Assembly (NCBI GenBank): GCA_947474365.1
Contig: CANJIU010000010.1
Location: forward strand, 1-64,000
Direction of reading: 5' to 3'
Source: Opitutia bacterium
GTDB taxonomy: Bacteria; Verrucomicrobiota; Verrucomicrobiia; Opitutales; Opitutaceae
DNA length: 64,000 nt
Of this stretch, positions 30,608 to 41,510 are shown one piece after another (within the stretch, counting starts at the first letter, position 1; each line of letters starts with the position of its first letter). A model generated the notes under the pieces. It was given only the letters and a program-made list of their open reading frames with translations. It was not told the origin of the DNA and did no database searches. The translations under genes and the position numbers were made by a program.

Positions 30608-32848
30608 GTGAAGTCGCTCCTGCGTTCTGTCATTTCCTCCGTGTTGCCGGTCGCTGTCACTGCGACGCTCTGGCGGGTCGCATGGGGTGTGCTGGCGGTC
30701 GCGGTGCTCATCGTTACGCGGGCGTGTGGCTACGATTTCGGCGCAGTGGCGCGCTACCTCGCCTATTTGGGTCTGTATGTGGCGCTCCCCGGAATCGTGG
30801 TGATGTATGTGATGAATCGCGGACCATTGTCTTTGGCGAAGGTCATGGCGCTGGCGCTACCGACGGGATTTGCGATTGAAATTTTTTCCTACCTTGGGCT
30901 GTCGTACGTGGGAGCGAAGGCGATCTATATGTGGATGCCCGTCGGATGGGCGGCATTTGCCGTGGCCATCCGGTTGAGCACTCGTCACTGGCCGGTGCGG
31001 GCCCGGTTCTCGGCCAACCATGCCGGCCTGGCCGTCGGCCTGGCGGTGGCGTTTCTGCTGACCGCGATGATGGCGGCGAGCCAGATGTTTTCGGAGTCAC
31101 CGCTCGCGCAGGGGCTGCCGACCCGGGCCATTTTTCATGACTGGGTCTATCTGGTGAGCCGGGCGGCGGTGATCAAAAACAACTGGCCGCTCGACGACCC
31201 GAGCCTTTCCGGGACGCCGCTCCAGTACCATTATTTCATGATGGTGCACGCGGCGGCGGTCTCGTGGACGACGAACGTTGAGATCACCGCGGTGCTCCTG
31301 CGGCTCGTCTTTTTGCCGCTCGGTGCGGTGCTGGTGGCGCAGACCTATCTGCTGGGGCGAGCGGTCTCGCGGAGTCCCTGGGGTGGAGTGGTGGCGGCGC
31401 TGTTGGTGGTGGTGGCGAGCGAATTGTCCTTCTCCCCGAGCTACGGCGATCCGATGTTTCTCGGCCTCTTCGTGCGCTGGCTCTTTGTGAGTCCGACGTT
31501 TTTTTTCGGGATGATTTTCTGCGGCGCGCTCCTGCTGGGGGTCGCGCGCTGCATGCGTCGCGACCACTTCGATGTGCGGGATCTGCTCTGGCTGTTCCTG
31601 CTCGGGACGGCCGGGACCGGCGCCAAGGGAACGTTGCTCCCGGTGATCATCGGTGCGGTTGGCGTCTGGGGGAGCTGGCTTTGGTGGCAGAACCGGCGGC
31701 CGCCCGTGCGGCTGATGGTGGTGGGCGTCTGTCTCGCGGCGGCATTTCTCGCCGTGTACTATCCGACGATGTCCCAGTGGCGGACCGGCGATGCGGCGCT
31801 GCGGCCGTTTCATGTTTTTCAGCTCACCGGATTTTGGAAGCAGCACCTGCCGGTCTGGAGTGCTTGGCTGGCCCAGGGGCTGCCCCGGGGAGTGGCGGTG
31901 ACGCTCGCGAGCCTCGCGTGTGCGACAATCGTGTTTGGCGGAACATGCGGTGTACGACTGCTGGCGATACCCTATCTTTTCTGGGGTGAAACGGAGCAAC
32001 GCGATCGGTTGCTCGTGGGCTGGATCGGATCGTTCTTCGTCGCCAGCGCCGGGATGGGAATGCTGATGGAGCTGAACAGCTACGGGGAGCTTTACGTCAT
32101 TCTCATGATGCGGGTGCCCATGGCGGTGCTGACGGCGGGCTTTCTGGTGTCCGCGGCCCGGCGCATCGCGCGCTGGTGGCGTGAACAGCGCTTGGTGCCT
32201 TCCCGGGCGTCCCGCTCGCCGTTCGCCCATCACGATCTCATGGGGCCGGCGGAGTCGCGGGCGAACGATGTCCGCGGAGGTGTGACCCGTCTGACCGTGG
32301 GTGTTGGCGTGGCCGTGCTGGTTCTCGCTGTCGGCGTGCAGACGTCGATGTGGTGGACGCGCAACCAATCGGGATGGCGCGAATGGTGGAAGACCCCCAC
32401 GGATCTCAAGCCCGATGCCTACATGCGCGAATTGCAGGAGGCGCTGCTCTGGGTGCGCGGCCACACGGAGCGCAATGCTGTGCTCGTCTCCAACGCCTGC
32501 ACGCCGGAGAACATGAAGAAGGATCACTGGGGAGCGCTCGAACGCACCCTGACCGGGGTGCATTTCTACTACTCGGCGATCTCGGAGCGGCGGCTTTGGT
32601 TCGAGGGGCCCAATTACATCCTGGACACCTCCCGGGCCCGGTTGCGCGCCAACCTGGCTTCAAGTTTTTTCTACCGGGGACGCCCACTTGAGTCGACCGT
32701 CGTCACGCCGGGGCCATGTTATATCCTGCTCGATCGGAGCCTGGCGGATGGCGCGCGGGTGGCGCTGCCTGAGGAGCGGCGCGTCTTCGCCAACGCGCGC
32801 ATGGAGGTCTACCGGCTGTCGGGTGCGATAACCGAAGGCTCGCAGTGA
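30608..32848 (+). CDS. Large polytopic membrane protein, function unknown
   Basis: A 746-residue membrane protein with about 12 predicted helices, beginning at GTG 30608 (no better ATG near the first helix LWRVAWGVLAVAVLIV). The loop LPTRAIFHDWVYLVSRAAVIKNNWPLDDPSLSGTPLQYHYF follows the third or fourth helix. The last 150 residues are soluble and resemble the periplasmic tail of GT39/PMT-like or YfhO-like proteins (ELQEALLWVRGHTERNAVLVSN). No catalytic signature is certain. It has the same overall plan as the membrane protein at 8823 but no close similarity was noticed. It sits between pectin genes and rhamnulokinase, converging on the latter with 22 bases between stops. Confidence 0.65.
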   Translation: MKSLLRSVISSVLPVAVTATLWRVAWGVLAVAVLIVTRACGYDFGAVARYLAYLGLYVALPGIVVMYVMNRGPLSLAKVMALALPTGFAIEIFSYLGLSYVGAKAIYMWMPVGWAAFAVAIRLSTRHWPVRARFSANHAGLAVGLAVAFLLTAMMAASQMFSESPLAQGLPTRAIFHDWVYLVSRAAVIKNNWPLDDPSLSGTPLQYHYFMMVHAAAVSWTTNVEITAVLLRLVFLPLGAVLVAQTYLLGRAVSRSPWGGVVAALLVVVASELSFSPSYGDPMFLGLFVRWLFVSPTFFFGMIFCGALLLGVARCMRRDHFDVRDLLWLFLLGTAGTGAKGTLLPVIIGAVGVWGSWLWWQNRRPPVRLMVVGVCLAAAFLAVYYPTMSQWRTGDAALRPFHVFQLTGFWKQHLPVWSAWLAQGLPRGVAVTLASLACATIVFGGTCGVRLLAIPYLFWGETEQRDRLLVGWIGSFFVASAGMGMLMELNSYGELYVILMMRVPMAVLTAGFLVSAARRIARWWREQRLVPSRASRSPFAHHDLMGPAESRANDVRGGVTRLTVGVGVAVLVLAVGVQTSMWWTRNQSGWREWWKTPTDLKPDAYMRELQEALLWVRGHTERNAVLVSNACTPENMKKDHWGALERTLTGVHFYYSAISERRLWFEGPNYILDTSRARLRANLASSFFYRGRPLESTVVTPGPCYILLDRSLADGARVALPEERRVFANARMEVYRLSGAITEGSQ

Positions 32849-32870
32849 ACCGCTTTTCGCCGAGCCCCGC

Positions 32871-34322
32871 TCAACTTGGCTTCGGTTGGTAGACGGTCTG
32901 GACGAGGTTGGCGCCGAGATGCCGGCGGAAGGTGGCGAGATCCTTGACGGCGCCAATCGCGATGAGCTGGCTTGCGATATTGCCGACGGCAGTGCCCTCG
33001 AGCGCGAAGCTCACCACCGGAATGCCGGCGGCGTTGGCCGTGGCCTGGCAGAGGATGCGGTTTTTGGAGCCGCCGCCGACGATGAGGATGCGGCGGAATT
33101 TTTTCTCCGCCATCGTTTCGAAGGCCCGCATGGCGTCGGCGTGACCCCGGCCGAGCGAGTCGCAGATCAAACGCGTGTAACCGGCGAGGTTCGCGGGCAC
33201 GCGGACCTTGCGCTTCTTCAGGTGGGCGTCGATCGCGGCTTTCATCGAGGGAGGATTGGCGAAGGACGGGTCGTTGACATCGAGAAGGGCCGCCGGCGCC
33301 GGGAGTTTTTCCGCGGCGGTGATGAGCGCGGCCCATTCCCGATCGTTGGTCGGGTGCGAGGCGAAATCCTTCAAGGTGCCTTCAAGCAGCCAGAGGCCGA
33401 TGACATTCGTCAGGGGGCGATAGCGGCCGTCGCCGATGCGTTCGTTGGAAATCCGCGCGGCCATCGCCTTGGTGCCAAGAATCGGGCGATCACTCTCGAA
33501 GCCCACCAGCGACCACGTGCCGGAACTGAGGAAGAGGTCGCCGCCATCGGGAGAGGCGGGCATCGCGTCATACGCGGCGGCGGTGTCGTGTCCGGGGACG
33601 GCGATGACCTGGGTCTTTGCGAGGGCGGGTGACGTTGCGGAAAATTCGCGGCGCAACCGGCCGAGCTTGGCACCGGAGAGAATCGGCGGACTGAACCACT
33701 GCGGGGGGATGCGAAAATACCGCAACGCCTCCTGCGACCAGGTGGTGGAGTGGACGTCGAGGAGTTGCGACGTGCTCGCGATCGTAAGTTCGTTTTCCAT
33801 CCGGCCCGACAGCAGAAAATTGAAATAGTCGGGGAGGAAGAGGCAGCGGGTGGCGAGATCCGTGATCGCGGGGCAGTTGGCGACGGTTTCCTCGAGATGC
33901 AGCGAGGAGTTGTAGAACACATTGGGAATCCCGGTCGCCGCGTAGATTCGGTCGAGGGCAGCGCGGGTGTTGGCGAGGCGCCGCAGGCCGGGCTGCGAGC
34001 GCGCGTCGCGATAGGCGTGCACGGGAAACACCAGGCGGCCGGCATCGTTGAGCAGCACGAAGTCGACGCCCCAGCAATCGACACCCACCGAGGCGAGCGT
34101 GGCGCCACGGGGCAGGGTGGCCACGGCCTTGCGGAGGCCGGCCTGGGCTTCGTGCCACAGCGTGCCGAGATCCCAGTAATCGTGGCCGTTGAGAGTGTGA
34201 AAGGCGTTCGGAAAACGGTGCACCTCGGTGAGGGTGAGCCGGTTCTTCGACCACTGACCGAGAATGACGCGGCCGCTGGTGGCGCCGAAATCGAGGGCGG
34301 CGGTGTAAATGGTGCGAGGCAT
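32871..34322 (-). CDS. rhaB: Rhamnulokinase (FGGY sugar kinase)
   Basis: A 483-residue FGGY-family kinase that fits rhamnulokinase (RhaB), which phosphorylates L-rhamnulose at C1. The N-terminal ATP-site motif AALDFGATSGRVILG begins the ASKHA fold. VGVDCWGVDFVLL, HAYRDARS, PDYFNFLLSG and the catalytic-Asp motif VPGHDTAAAYDA follow. The C-terminal ATP motif ILIVGGGSKNRILCQATANAAGIPV has the Gln/Ala spacing characteristic of RhaB. The product, rhamnulose-1-phosphate, is the substrate of rhaEW (17020) and probably of the microcompartment aldolase (1111). It is divergent from the lut operon with a 131-base shared upstream region, so co-regulation is plausible. Confidence 0.92.
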   Translation of the reverse strand: MPRTIYTAALDFGATSGRVILGQWSKNRLTLTEVHRFPNAFHTLNGHDYWDLGTLWHEAQAGLRKAVATLPRGATLASVGVDCWGVDFVLLNDAGRLVFPVHAYRDARSQPGLRRLANTRAALDRIYAATGIPNVFYNSSLHLEETVANCPAITDLATRCLFLPDYFNFLLSGRMENELTIASTSQLLDVHSTTWSQEALRYFRIPPQWFSPPILSGAKLGRLRREFSATSPALAKTQVIAVPGHDTAAAYDAMPASPDGGDLFLSSGTWSLVGFESDRPILGTKAMAARISNERIGDGRYRPLTNVIGLWLLEGTLKDFASHPTNDREWAALITAAEKLPAPAALLDVNDPSFANPPSMKAAIDAHLKKRKVRVPANLAGYTRLICDSLGRGHADAMRAFETMAEKKFRRILIVGGGSKNRILCQATANAAGIPVVSFALEGTAVGNIASQLIAIGAVKDLATFRRHLGANLVQTVYQPKPS

Positions 34323-34387
34323 GGTGTGGGAGAAGGGAAACGAACGCCGCCCGTGCGGTCACGGAAAAATCGCGGGCGTTTGCATGC

Positions 34388-34444
34388 CAAGAAGTGACGC
34401 TATTTCACCACGTGACGGTCGGGCTTTTCGGTTGCAAGAAGTGA
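34388..34444. promoter_or_regulatory. Direct-repeat CAAGAAGTGA in the rhaB/lutA divergent region
   Basis: The 10-base sequence CAAGAAGTGA occurs at 34388-34397 and again at 34435-34444, 47 bases (between four and five helical turns) apart. Both lie in the 131-base region between the divergent rhaB and lutA starts. The second copy runs into the probable Shine-Dalgarno GAGG of lutA. This could be a pair of half-sites for a shared regulator; no dyad symmetry was seen. Confidence 0.4.
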
Positions 34445-34453
34445 GGCGCACGG

Positions 34454-35236
34454 ATGGTTTTGCCTTTCATGCTCAACACGGAGCGAAGTCCCATCACCGG
34501 CCGGCGCGTCCAGCTCATGGCCACCTGCCTTTGCGATGCCTTTTACGACGACGTGGCTGCGGCCACGGTGGAGGTGCTGGAGCACCTCGGCGTCGAGGTC
34601 GTCTTTCCCGAGGCGCAGACCTGCTGCGGCCAGCCGGCCTTCAATGGTGGCGACTGGGCGGCGTCGCGCAAGGTCGTCCGCCACACGGTGCGCACCTTCG
34701 CCGGCGACGAACCCGTGGTGGTGCCGAGCGGCTCATGCGCGGCGATGATGTTTCACGGCGCGGTGCTCGAATTTGAAAAGGAGCCCGATGTCGCCGAGGT
34801 TGAGGCATTGGGCCGGCGCACCTGGGAACTGGCGGATTTCATCGTCAACGGGCTGGGAGTGAAGTCTTGGCCCGGCCGATACGATGCGACGGTCGCGTTT
34901 CACCGTTCCTGTCACTCGCGCGGCACCAAGAGCGGCGAGGCTTCGCTGACCCTGCTCCACGCGATTGCCGGGCTCAAGGTGGTCGAGTTTGGCGAAGGCG
35001 AGCAGTGCTGCGGCTTCGGCGGCACCTTCTCGGTATCGTTTCCCAAGATCTCGACCGCGATGGGCGCGCTGAAACTCGACCATGTGCGCGCGGCGCAGCC
35101 GGATTTTTTCATCTCGGGCGACATGAGCTGCATGATGCATTTGGGCGGCCTGGCCGCGAAGGAAGGCAAACCGATCCGGACCCGCCATCTCGCGCAGGTG
35201 TTGCGCGACGCGCTGAAAACCGGGAAACCGAGCTGA
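34454..35236 (+). CDS. lutA: Lactate utilization protein LutA (CCG-domain Fe-S oxidoreductase subunit)
   Basis: A 260-residue protein of the LutA/YkgE family, with two CCG (cysteine-rich) domains: TCCGQPAFNGG with the Cys pair at 57-58, and QCCGFGG with the pair at 185-186. These bind Fe-S clusters. The N-terminus RVQLMATCLCDAFYDDVAAA aligns with the normal family start. ATG 34454 is chosen because GAGG lies 7 bases upstream; the family's usual beginning is some 20 residues further in, so a shorter start is possible. LutABC oxidises L-lactate to pyruvate in described systems, feeding electrons to the quinone pool. Here lactate would come from lactaldehyde produced from rhamnose or fucose. Next gene is lutB, 5 bases on. 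Confidence 0.92.
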   Translation: MVLPFMLNTERSPITGRRVQLMATCLCDAFYDDVAAATVEVLEHLGVEVVFPEAQTCCGQPAFNGGDWAASRKVVRHTVRTFAGDEPVVVPSGSCAAMMFHGAVLEFEKEPDVAEVEALGRRTWELADFIVNGLGVKSWPGRYDATVAFHRSCHSRGTKSGEASLTLLHAIAGLKVVEFGEGEQCCGFGGTFSVSFPKISTAMGALKLDHVRAAQPDFFISGDMSCMMHLGGLAAKEGKPIRTRHLAQVLRDALKTGKPS

Positions 35237-35241
35237 CCGCC

Positions 35242-36627
<1,386 letters not shown>

Positions 36628-36656
36628 AAGCGTACCGCGTCCGGCCGGCCTGCGTC

Positions 36657-38951
36657 ATGATCCCCAAGAAATCGTTCGAGCCCTTCATCCCCGCCCACGT
36701 CTCGATGGAGGAGTTCACCGTTCGCGCGGTGCTGACGGGCACGATTCTCGGCATGGTGTTCGGCGCGTCGTCGCTCTATCTCGTGTTGAAGGTTGGCATG
36801 ACGGTGAGCGCGTCGATTCCGGTCGCCGTCATCTCGCTCGCGCTGTTTCGCGGTTGGGCGAAGCTCGGCGGGCGCGACTCGACCATCCTCGAGAACAACA
36901 TCACCCAGACTGCCGGATCCGCGGGTGAATCGATCTCATTTGGCGTCGGGGTCACGATGCCGGCGATTCTCATCCTCGGTTTCGATCTCGAACTCACCCG
37001 CGTCCTGCTCGTCGCGCTGCTCGGTGGATTGCTCGGCATCCTGATGATGATTCCCCTGCGGCGGGCGCTGATCGTCAAGGAACACGAAACTCTCAAGTAT
37101 CCCGAGGGCACGGCGTGCGCCGCAGTCCTCAAGGCCGGTGCCAACGCTGGGTCGCTCGCTCTGGCGTCGCCTTCGGCCCAGGCCGAGATGCGGGCGGCCG
37201 CGGCGGCCGGTCTTGGCGCGACGCCGGGCGCAAAGGTGGTCGTCACGGGCTTCTTCGTCGGGCTCGCCTACAAGACGCTCAACGTGGCGTTCAAGGGTTG
37301 GAAGGACGTGCCGGAGAAAGTGTTTGGGGCTCCGTTCAAGGCCGGATCGGTGGGGGCGGAGATTTCGCCGGAACTGGTCGGCGTCGGATACATCATCGGT
37401 CCGCGGATCGCGTCGATCATGTGTGCCGGGGGAGTGCTCTCGTACCTGATGCTGATTCCGCTCATCAAGTTTTTCGGCGAAGGCCTGACCACCCCGCTCG
37501 CGCCCGGCACCAAGCTGATTTCCGCAATGGACGCCAACGGTATTCGCGGTGCCTACGTCCTCTACATTGGCGCGGGGGCGGTCGCGGCGGGCGGCATCAT
37601 CAGCCTCGTGCAGGCGCTGCCGACGATTTGGCATGGCATGCGCGGCGGGATGGCGGACCTCGGCTTCGGTGGGGCGCAGGGAGCGGCGCATGCCGGGGAA
37701 GATGTACCGCGCACGGATCGCGATCTTTCCCTGAAGGTCGTCGGCATCGGCATCATCGCGCTGATGGCGGTCATCATGATGGCGCCGTCACTGCACATGA
37801 ATTTCCTCGGGGCCGTGCTCATTATCCTGTTCGGATTTCTGTTCGTGACCGTGTCGTCGCGGCTCACGGGTGAAATCGGTTCCACCTCGTGTCCCACCTC
37901 CGGCATGACGGTGGCGACGCTCCTCTTCACCTGTCTGGTGTTCCTGCTCGTGGGGTGGAGAGGCGGCACGTACTACGTCACCGCGCTGTCGGTCGGCGCC
38001 ATCGTCTGCATCGCATCGTCGAACGGAGGCACGACGTCGCAGGACCTGAAGACGGGTTTCCTCCTCGGCAGCACGCCCAAGCTGCAACAGTACGCGATCC
38101 TCATTGGGGCGTTTGCCTCGGCCGTCGTACTTGGTCCGATTCTGCTGCGCCTGAACGAGTCGGCCATTGTTTATGTGCCGGCGGCGCAGGTGGCGGCGGG
38201 ACTGAAAACCGATGTCGCCGGGTTGGAGAAGAGCACGCAGGGCCTCGTCGGTCCGCAGAAGAAGGACGATCCCGCGCAGTATCGCGTGTGGCACAAGACC
38301 GACGACGTCGGCGGCCCGGCGGGAAAATACCTGGTCAACGACCGCGGCGAGGCGGTCTGGCTTGTCGATCCGGGAATCAACGGCGCGTACCACAAGCGGC
38401 CGGATGGTTCGGAGGTGCGGAAGTTTGATGCGCCGAAGGCGACACTCGTTTCCTACATCATCAAGGGCATCCTCGACCAGAAGCTCCCCTGGGCGCTGGT
38501 GCTGCTCGGTGTGATGATCGCCGTGACGCTGCAAATGTCGTTCGTGCCGGCCTTGGCGTTTGCCGTGGGCGTCTACCTGCCGCTGTCCGCGTCGACTCCG
38601 ATTATGGTCGGTGGATTTGTCCGCTGGTTGGTGGACCGTCGCACGCGGCAACAGTCATCCCACGCGGAGTTGACCGAGGAGCAGTTTGCGGCCGAGACCG
38701 ACAAGAGCCCGGGCGTGCTGCTGTCGTCGGGCTACATCGCCGGCGGGGCGATCGCCGGCATCGTGATCGCGTTTCTCGCGGGGGTGATGGATAACTTGGA
38801 TGCGGCGGTGACGAAGTGGTCGACGGCGCACAACCCGTTTTTCGAGGGGGAAAATGCCGATCTGCTCTCGTTGCTCCCGTTCGCGGCGATCGTGATCTTT
38901 CTCTACCTGGTGGCGCGCGAAAAACTGCTCGCGCCGCGGAAAACAACCTGA
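36657..38951 (+). CDS. OPT-family transporter embedded in the lut operon
   Basis: A 764-residue polytopic protein of the oligopeptide transporter (OPT) family. The opening FEPFIPAHVSMEEFTVRAVLTG and SLYLVLKVGMTVSASIPVAV are the standard OPT signature. About 14-16 membrane helices follow, with TGEIGSTSCPTSGMTVATLL and SSNGGTTSQDLKTGFLLGSTPK motifs. Between the last helical groups sits a soluble insertion (about residues 510-590, YRVWHKTDDVGGPAGKYLVN), which some bacterial members have. The ATG at 36657 is preferred over one at 36603, which would overlap lutB. Known substrates are peptides and metal chelates. Its place between lutB and lutC suggests a role in uptake linked to lactate metabolism, which is inference. 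Confidence 0.88.
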   Translation: MIPKKSFEPFIPAHVSMEEFTVRAVLTGTILGMVFGASSLYLVLKVGMTVSASIPVAVISLALFRGWAKLGGRDSTILENNITQTAGSAGESISFGVGVTMPAILILGFDLELTRVLLVALLGGLLGILMMIPLRRALIVKEHETLKYPEGTACAAVLKAGANAGSLALASPSAQAEMRAAAAAGLGATPGAKVVVTGFFVGLAYKTLNVAFKGWKDVPEKVFGAPFKAGSVGAEISPELVGVGYIIGPRIASIMCAGGVLSYLMLIPLIKFFGEGLTTPLAPGTKLISAMDANGIRGAYVLYIGAGAVAAGGIISLVQALPTIWHGMRGGMADLGFGGAQGAAHAGEDVPRTDRDLSLKVVGIGIIALMAVIMMAPSLHMNFLGAVLIILFGFLFVTVSSRLTGEIGSTSCPTSGMTVATLLFTCLVFLLVGWRGGTYYVTALSVGAIVCIASSNGGTTSQDLKTGFLLGSTPKLQQYAILIGAFASAVVLGPILLRLNESAIVYVPAAQVAAGLKTDVAGLEKSTQGLVGPQKKDDPAQYRVWHKTDDVGGPAGKYLVNDRGEAVWLVDPGINGAYHKRPDGSEVRKFDAPKATLVSYIIKGILDQKLPWALVLLGVMIAVTLQMSFVPALAFAVGVYLPLSASTPIMVGGFVRWLVDRRTRQQSSHAELTEEQFAAETDKSPGVLLSSGYIAGGAIAGIVIAFLAGVMDNLDAAVTKWSTAHNPFFEGENADLLSLLPFAAIVIFLYLVAREKLLAPRKTT

Positions 38952-38957
38952 CGACCC

Positions 38958-39572
38958 ATGACCGACGATCGCGAAGCCATCCTGTCCCGCGTCCGGGGCG
39001 CGCTCACTCCCCTGCGGGACCGGGCTCCCTTGCCCGCCTACGATTCCGAGATTGCCGTGATGCGCAACCTCATCACCGGTCGTGATCCGGTGGAGCTGTT
39101 CATCGAGCGAACGCGGCGGGTGAGTGGGGTGGCCTTTACCGATCCGGCGCTGCTGGTCGCGCATCTGCGGGCCGGCGGCTGGCTGCGCGGTTACTGCGAT
39201 CCGGTGCTCTGGCCACAACTCGCACCACACTTTGCCGGCGGTGATTTTCGTGTCGAATTCGAGTTCGATCGCACGCGGGTCGACGACTATGCGTTTGGCA
39301 TCACGCGGGCCGCCGGGGCGATCGCGGAGTCGGGGACGATTGTGCTGAACGATGCCACCACCTCGCGCCGGCTCGCCGCGCTGGCGCCGTGGGTGCATGT
39401 GGCGGTGGTCGGGCACGCGACGATTTTTTCCGACATCTCCCAGGCGGTCGCGGCGCTCGGCGCGGACCGCAATGTGATCTGGTGCACCGGTCCGTCAAAA
39501 ACGGCCGATGTCGAAGGCATCCTAATCGAGGGCGTGCACGGCCCGGGAACGCAGATCGCGCTGATCGTTTGA
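38958..39572 (+). CDS. lutC: Lactate utilization protein LutC (LUD domain)
   Basis: A 204-residue LUD-domain protein matching LutC. DDYAFGITRAAGAIAESGTIVL is the central family motif, then HVAVVGHATIFSDISQAV and WCTGPSKTADVEGILIEGVHGPG at the C-terminus, which is the most conserved part. LutC is the small third subunit of the LutABC lactate oxidation system. It starts 6 bases after the OPT transporter stop, so it belongs to the same transcript. A short hairpin follows. Confidence 0.93.
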   Translation: MTDDREAILSRVRGALTPLRDRAPLPAYDSEIAVMRNLITGRDPVELFIERTRRVSGVAFTDPALLVAHLRAGGWLRGYCDPVLWPQLAPHFAGGDFRVEFEFDRTRVDDYAFGITRAAGAIAESGTIVLNDATTSRRLAALAPWVHVAVVGHATIFSDISQAVAALGADRNVIWCTGPSKTADVEGILIEGVHGPGTQIALIV

Positions 39573-39590
39573 CGGGCGTCGGGACGCCCG
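39573..39590. terminator. Hairpin between convergent lutC and the Ig-domain gene
   Basis: An 8-base stem (CGGGCGTC pairing with GACGCCCG) with a 2-base loop fills most of the 22-base gap between the two stop codons. No long T-tract is seen on either side, so it is a candidate bidirectional terminator only. Confidence 0.5.
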
Positions 39591-39594
39591 GACC

Positions 39595-41316
39595 TCACGG
39601 ATCCAGATCGTAGACCTCGACCAGCGCTGTGCCGGTCGTGTTGCCGACTCCGGAGACGACGACGGTGTAGCCGCCGGGCGGCAAACGGATGACGACGGCG
39701 GCGTCGTTGCTCCCGGCGGGCAGTGCAAAAGCGCCGGCCTGGGCGAATGCGGACTGCAGCGCGGCGGAGCCGCCCCAATTGTCGTTGGCCGCGACGGCGT
39801 AATCCTTGCCGAGGGGGGCCAGTGAGAGTTGCGGATCCGCCAGCACGCCGGTGACGCCGAATTGGGTAAGTCCGGGGCCGACGGCGCGGATGAGGAGCAA
39901 CTTCGGCGCGCTGCCTCCGACGAAGAATCCCGGAACAAGGGCCTGCTCGCCGATGCCGACAAAGCCGTTCGTGGAAACATTGACCAGTCTGACAGGGGAA
40001 CCGGACGGCTCCTCATCGTAGACTTCGGCGAGCGCGATGCCCGAGGCGGAAGCATTTTTCGACGTGATGCGCACGGTGTAACCGCTCGCGCCCGTGGCGT
40101 TGAGCGCGGTTTCGACCGAGGCGTCCGCCGAGTTGGACGCGGCGAGCGGAAACGCTCCCACGCGGCTGAAGGCGGTCTGCAGCGTGGCCGTGCCGCCCCA
40201 ATTGTCGTTCGAGATGATGGGGGTGGCTCCGCCGAGCGGAATCACGTCCATCATCGGATCGGCCAGTGTGCCGCCGACTCCGAATGAACGGAGGGTGGGC
40301 CCGACTCCGCGGATGACGACGGTCTTGCTGGACACTCCCTGCAGGACGAAGCCAGGGGTGAGTGCGCCGCCGGGCGGGACGAAGCCGCGGGTGGACACGT
40401 TGACGAGCCGGCTGCCGCCGCCGGTGTTGACCGTGAGCGCGGCCATGGCGGAGGTGGCGGTGTTGGCTCCGGAGGTCACGGTTACCGAGTAGAATCCCAT
40501 CGTGTCGGCCGAGGCGTTGGGCAACGTGAGGCTGGCAGACGTCGCCCCGGGGAGTGGAGCGCCGTCCTTGCTCCATTGGTAAGCCAGGCCGGTGCCGGTC
40601 GCGCCGACCGACAACACCGCGGTCGCGCCGGGCGTGACGTATTGGGATTGCGGCTGCGACGTGAGGCCGAATGCCGTGGTGGCGGCCGTCACGGTGAGGA
40701 CGGCGGCGTTGCTGGTCACGATGCCAGCGGAATTGGAAACGACGACGGTATAGGAGCCGGCGTTGACCGTTTGGACGTTGGACAAGGCGAGGGTCGCGTT
40801 GGTCGCGCCGGTGAGGGCGGTGCCGTCATTCCTCCATTGATACGTCGGAGCCGGGCTGCCCGTGGCGGCGACGGAGAACGTGACATTGGCCCCGGCGGTG
40901 ACGGACTGACCCGCGGGCTGGCTCGTGAACGTGGGGCCGACGGCGGCGGCACCGTTCACGATGACCGTGTAGGGAAAGAGGGAGGAGTTGTCACCGGTGG
41001 CGTTCACCTTTTCCCAGGCGCGCAGAGTGATCGTATAGGTTCCCGGCGTGGTCGGCGTCCCGCTCAGAATCAGGGTGGAAATGTTAACCGTGCCACTGGT
41101 CTTGCCGGAAAAGCTCAGGCCGGGAGGAACCGATCCGGACACGCTCCACGAGGCGGCCGCGGTCTGCGCCCCAGTGACGACCAGCCCGATTTGTACGGTG
41201 GACCCGACGGTGACGGTCGCGGGGGTTGGCTGGGTGGCGACGAGTTGCGTGGCACCGGCCATCGATTGCACTGCACCAAGGGAGGCCGCGGAAACAAACG
41301 CCGCCTTGAGGAGCAT
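39595..41316 (-). CDS. Secreted Ig-like domain protein with paired C-terminal modules
   Basis: A 573-residue surface protein if it starts at ATG 41316, which gives a clean signal peptide (LLKAAFVSAASLGAVQSMAGA). In-frame ATGs also exist at 41436 and 41511. The 41511 one overlaps the stop of the EF-hand gene (TAATG), but a stable hairpin lies between it and 41436. Domains: a putative-Ig/cadherin-like domain (about 25-120), two Ig-like domains (about 125-300, cores YQWRNDGTALTGA and YQWSKDGAPLPGA), then two copies of the roughly 130-residue module at about 302-435 and 442-573. No enzyme domain is present, so it may act in adhesion. It is the last gene of a minus-strand series (kinase, sigma factor, EF-hand, this). 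Confidence 0.75.
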   Translation of the reverse strand: MLLKAAFVSAASLGAVQSMAGATQLVATQPTPATVTVGSTVQIGLVVTGAQTAAASWSVSGSVPPGLSFSGKTSGTVNISTLILSGTPTTPGTYTITLRAWEKVNATGDNSSLFPYTVIVNGAAAVGPTFTSQPAGQSVTAGANVTFSVAATGSPAPTYQWRNDGTALTGATNATLALSNVQTVNAGSYTVVVSNSAGIVTSNAAVLTVTAATTAFGLTSQPQSQYVTPGATAVLSVGATGTGLAYQWSKDGAPLPGATSASLTLPNASADTMGFYSVTVTSGANTATSAMAALTVNTGGGSRLVNVSTRGFVPPGGALTPGFVLQGVSSKTVVIRGVGPTLRSFGVGGTLADPMMDVIPLGGATPIISNDNWGGTATLQTAFSRVGAFPLAASNSADASVETALNATGASGYTVRITSKNASASGIALAEVYDEEPSGSPVRLVNVSTNGFVGIGEQALVPGFFVGGSAPKLLLIRAVGPGLTQFGVTGVLADPQLSLAPLGKDYAVAANDNWGGSAALQSAFAQAGAFALPAGSNDAAVVIRLPPGGYTVVVSGVGNTTGTALVEVYDLDP

Positions 41317-41462
41317 CACAATGCGCGAGGGGGCGACATATTCTCCGGCGGTTGCGGCGACCCGCAGTACCGGGGTGCGCTGCAACAGCAGGAGCAGCCA
41401 GGCCGTGGAGAAATTGATCCAGCGGGTTCGTTTCATCGCATACATGAGGAGGGCATCAATCT

Positions 41463-41495
41463 GAGGCAGCACGGCTTTCGGACGCGTGCTGCCTC
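41463..41495. terminator. Strong hairpin between EF-hand gene and Ig-domain gene
   Basis: A perfect 11-base stem (GAGGCAGCACG pairing with CGTGCTGCCTC) with an 11-base loop. It lies 16 bases past the EF-hand stop codon on the minus strand. No T-tract follows in that direction, so it may be an attenuator or an mRNA 3' stabiliser rather than a full terminator. Confidence 0.6.
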
Positions 41496-41510
41496 CTTTA
41501 AGTTCCGCCA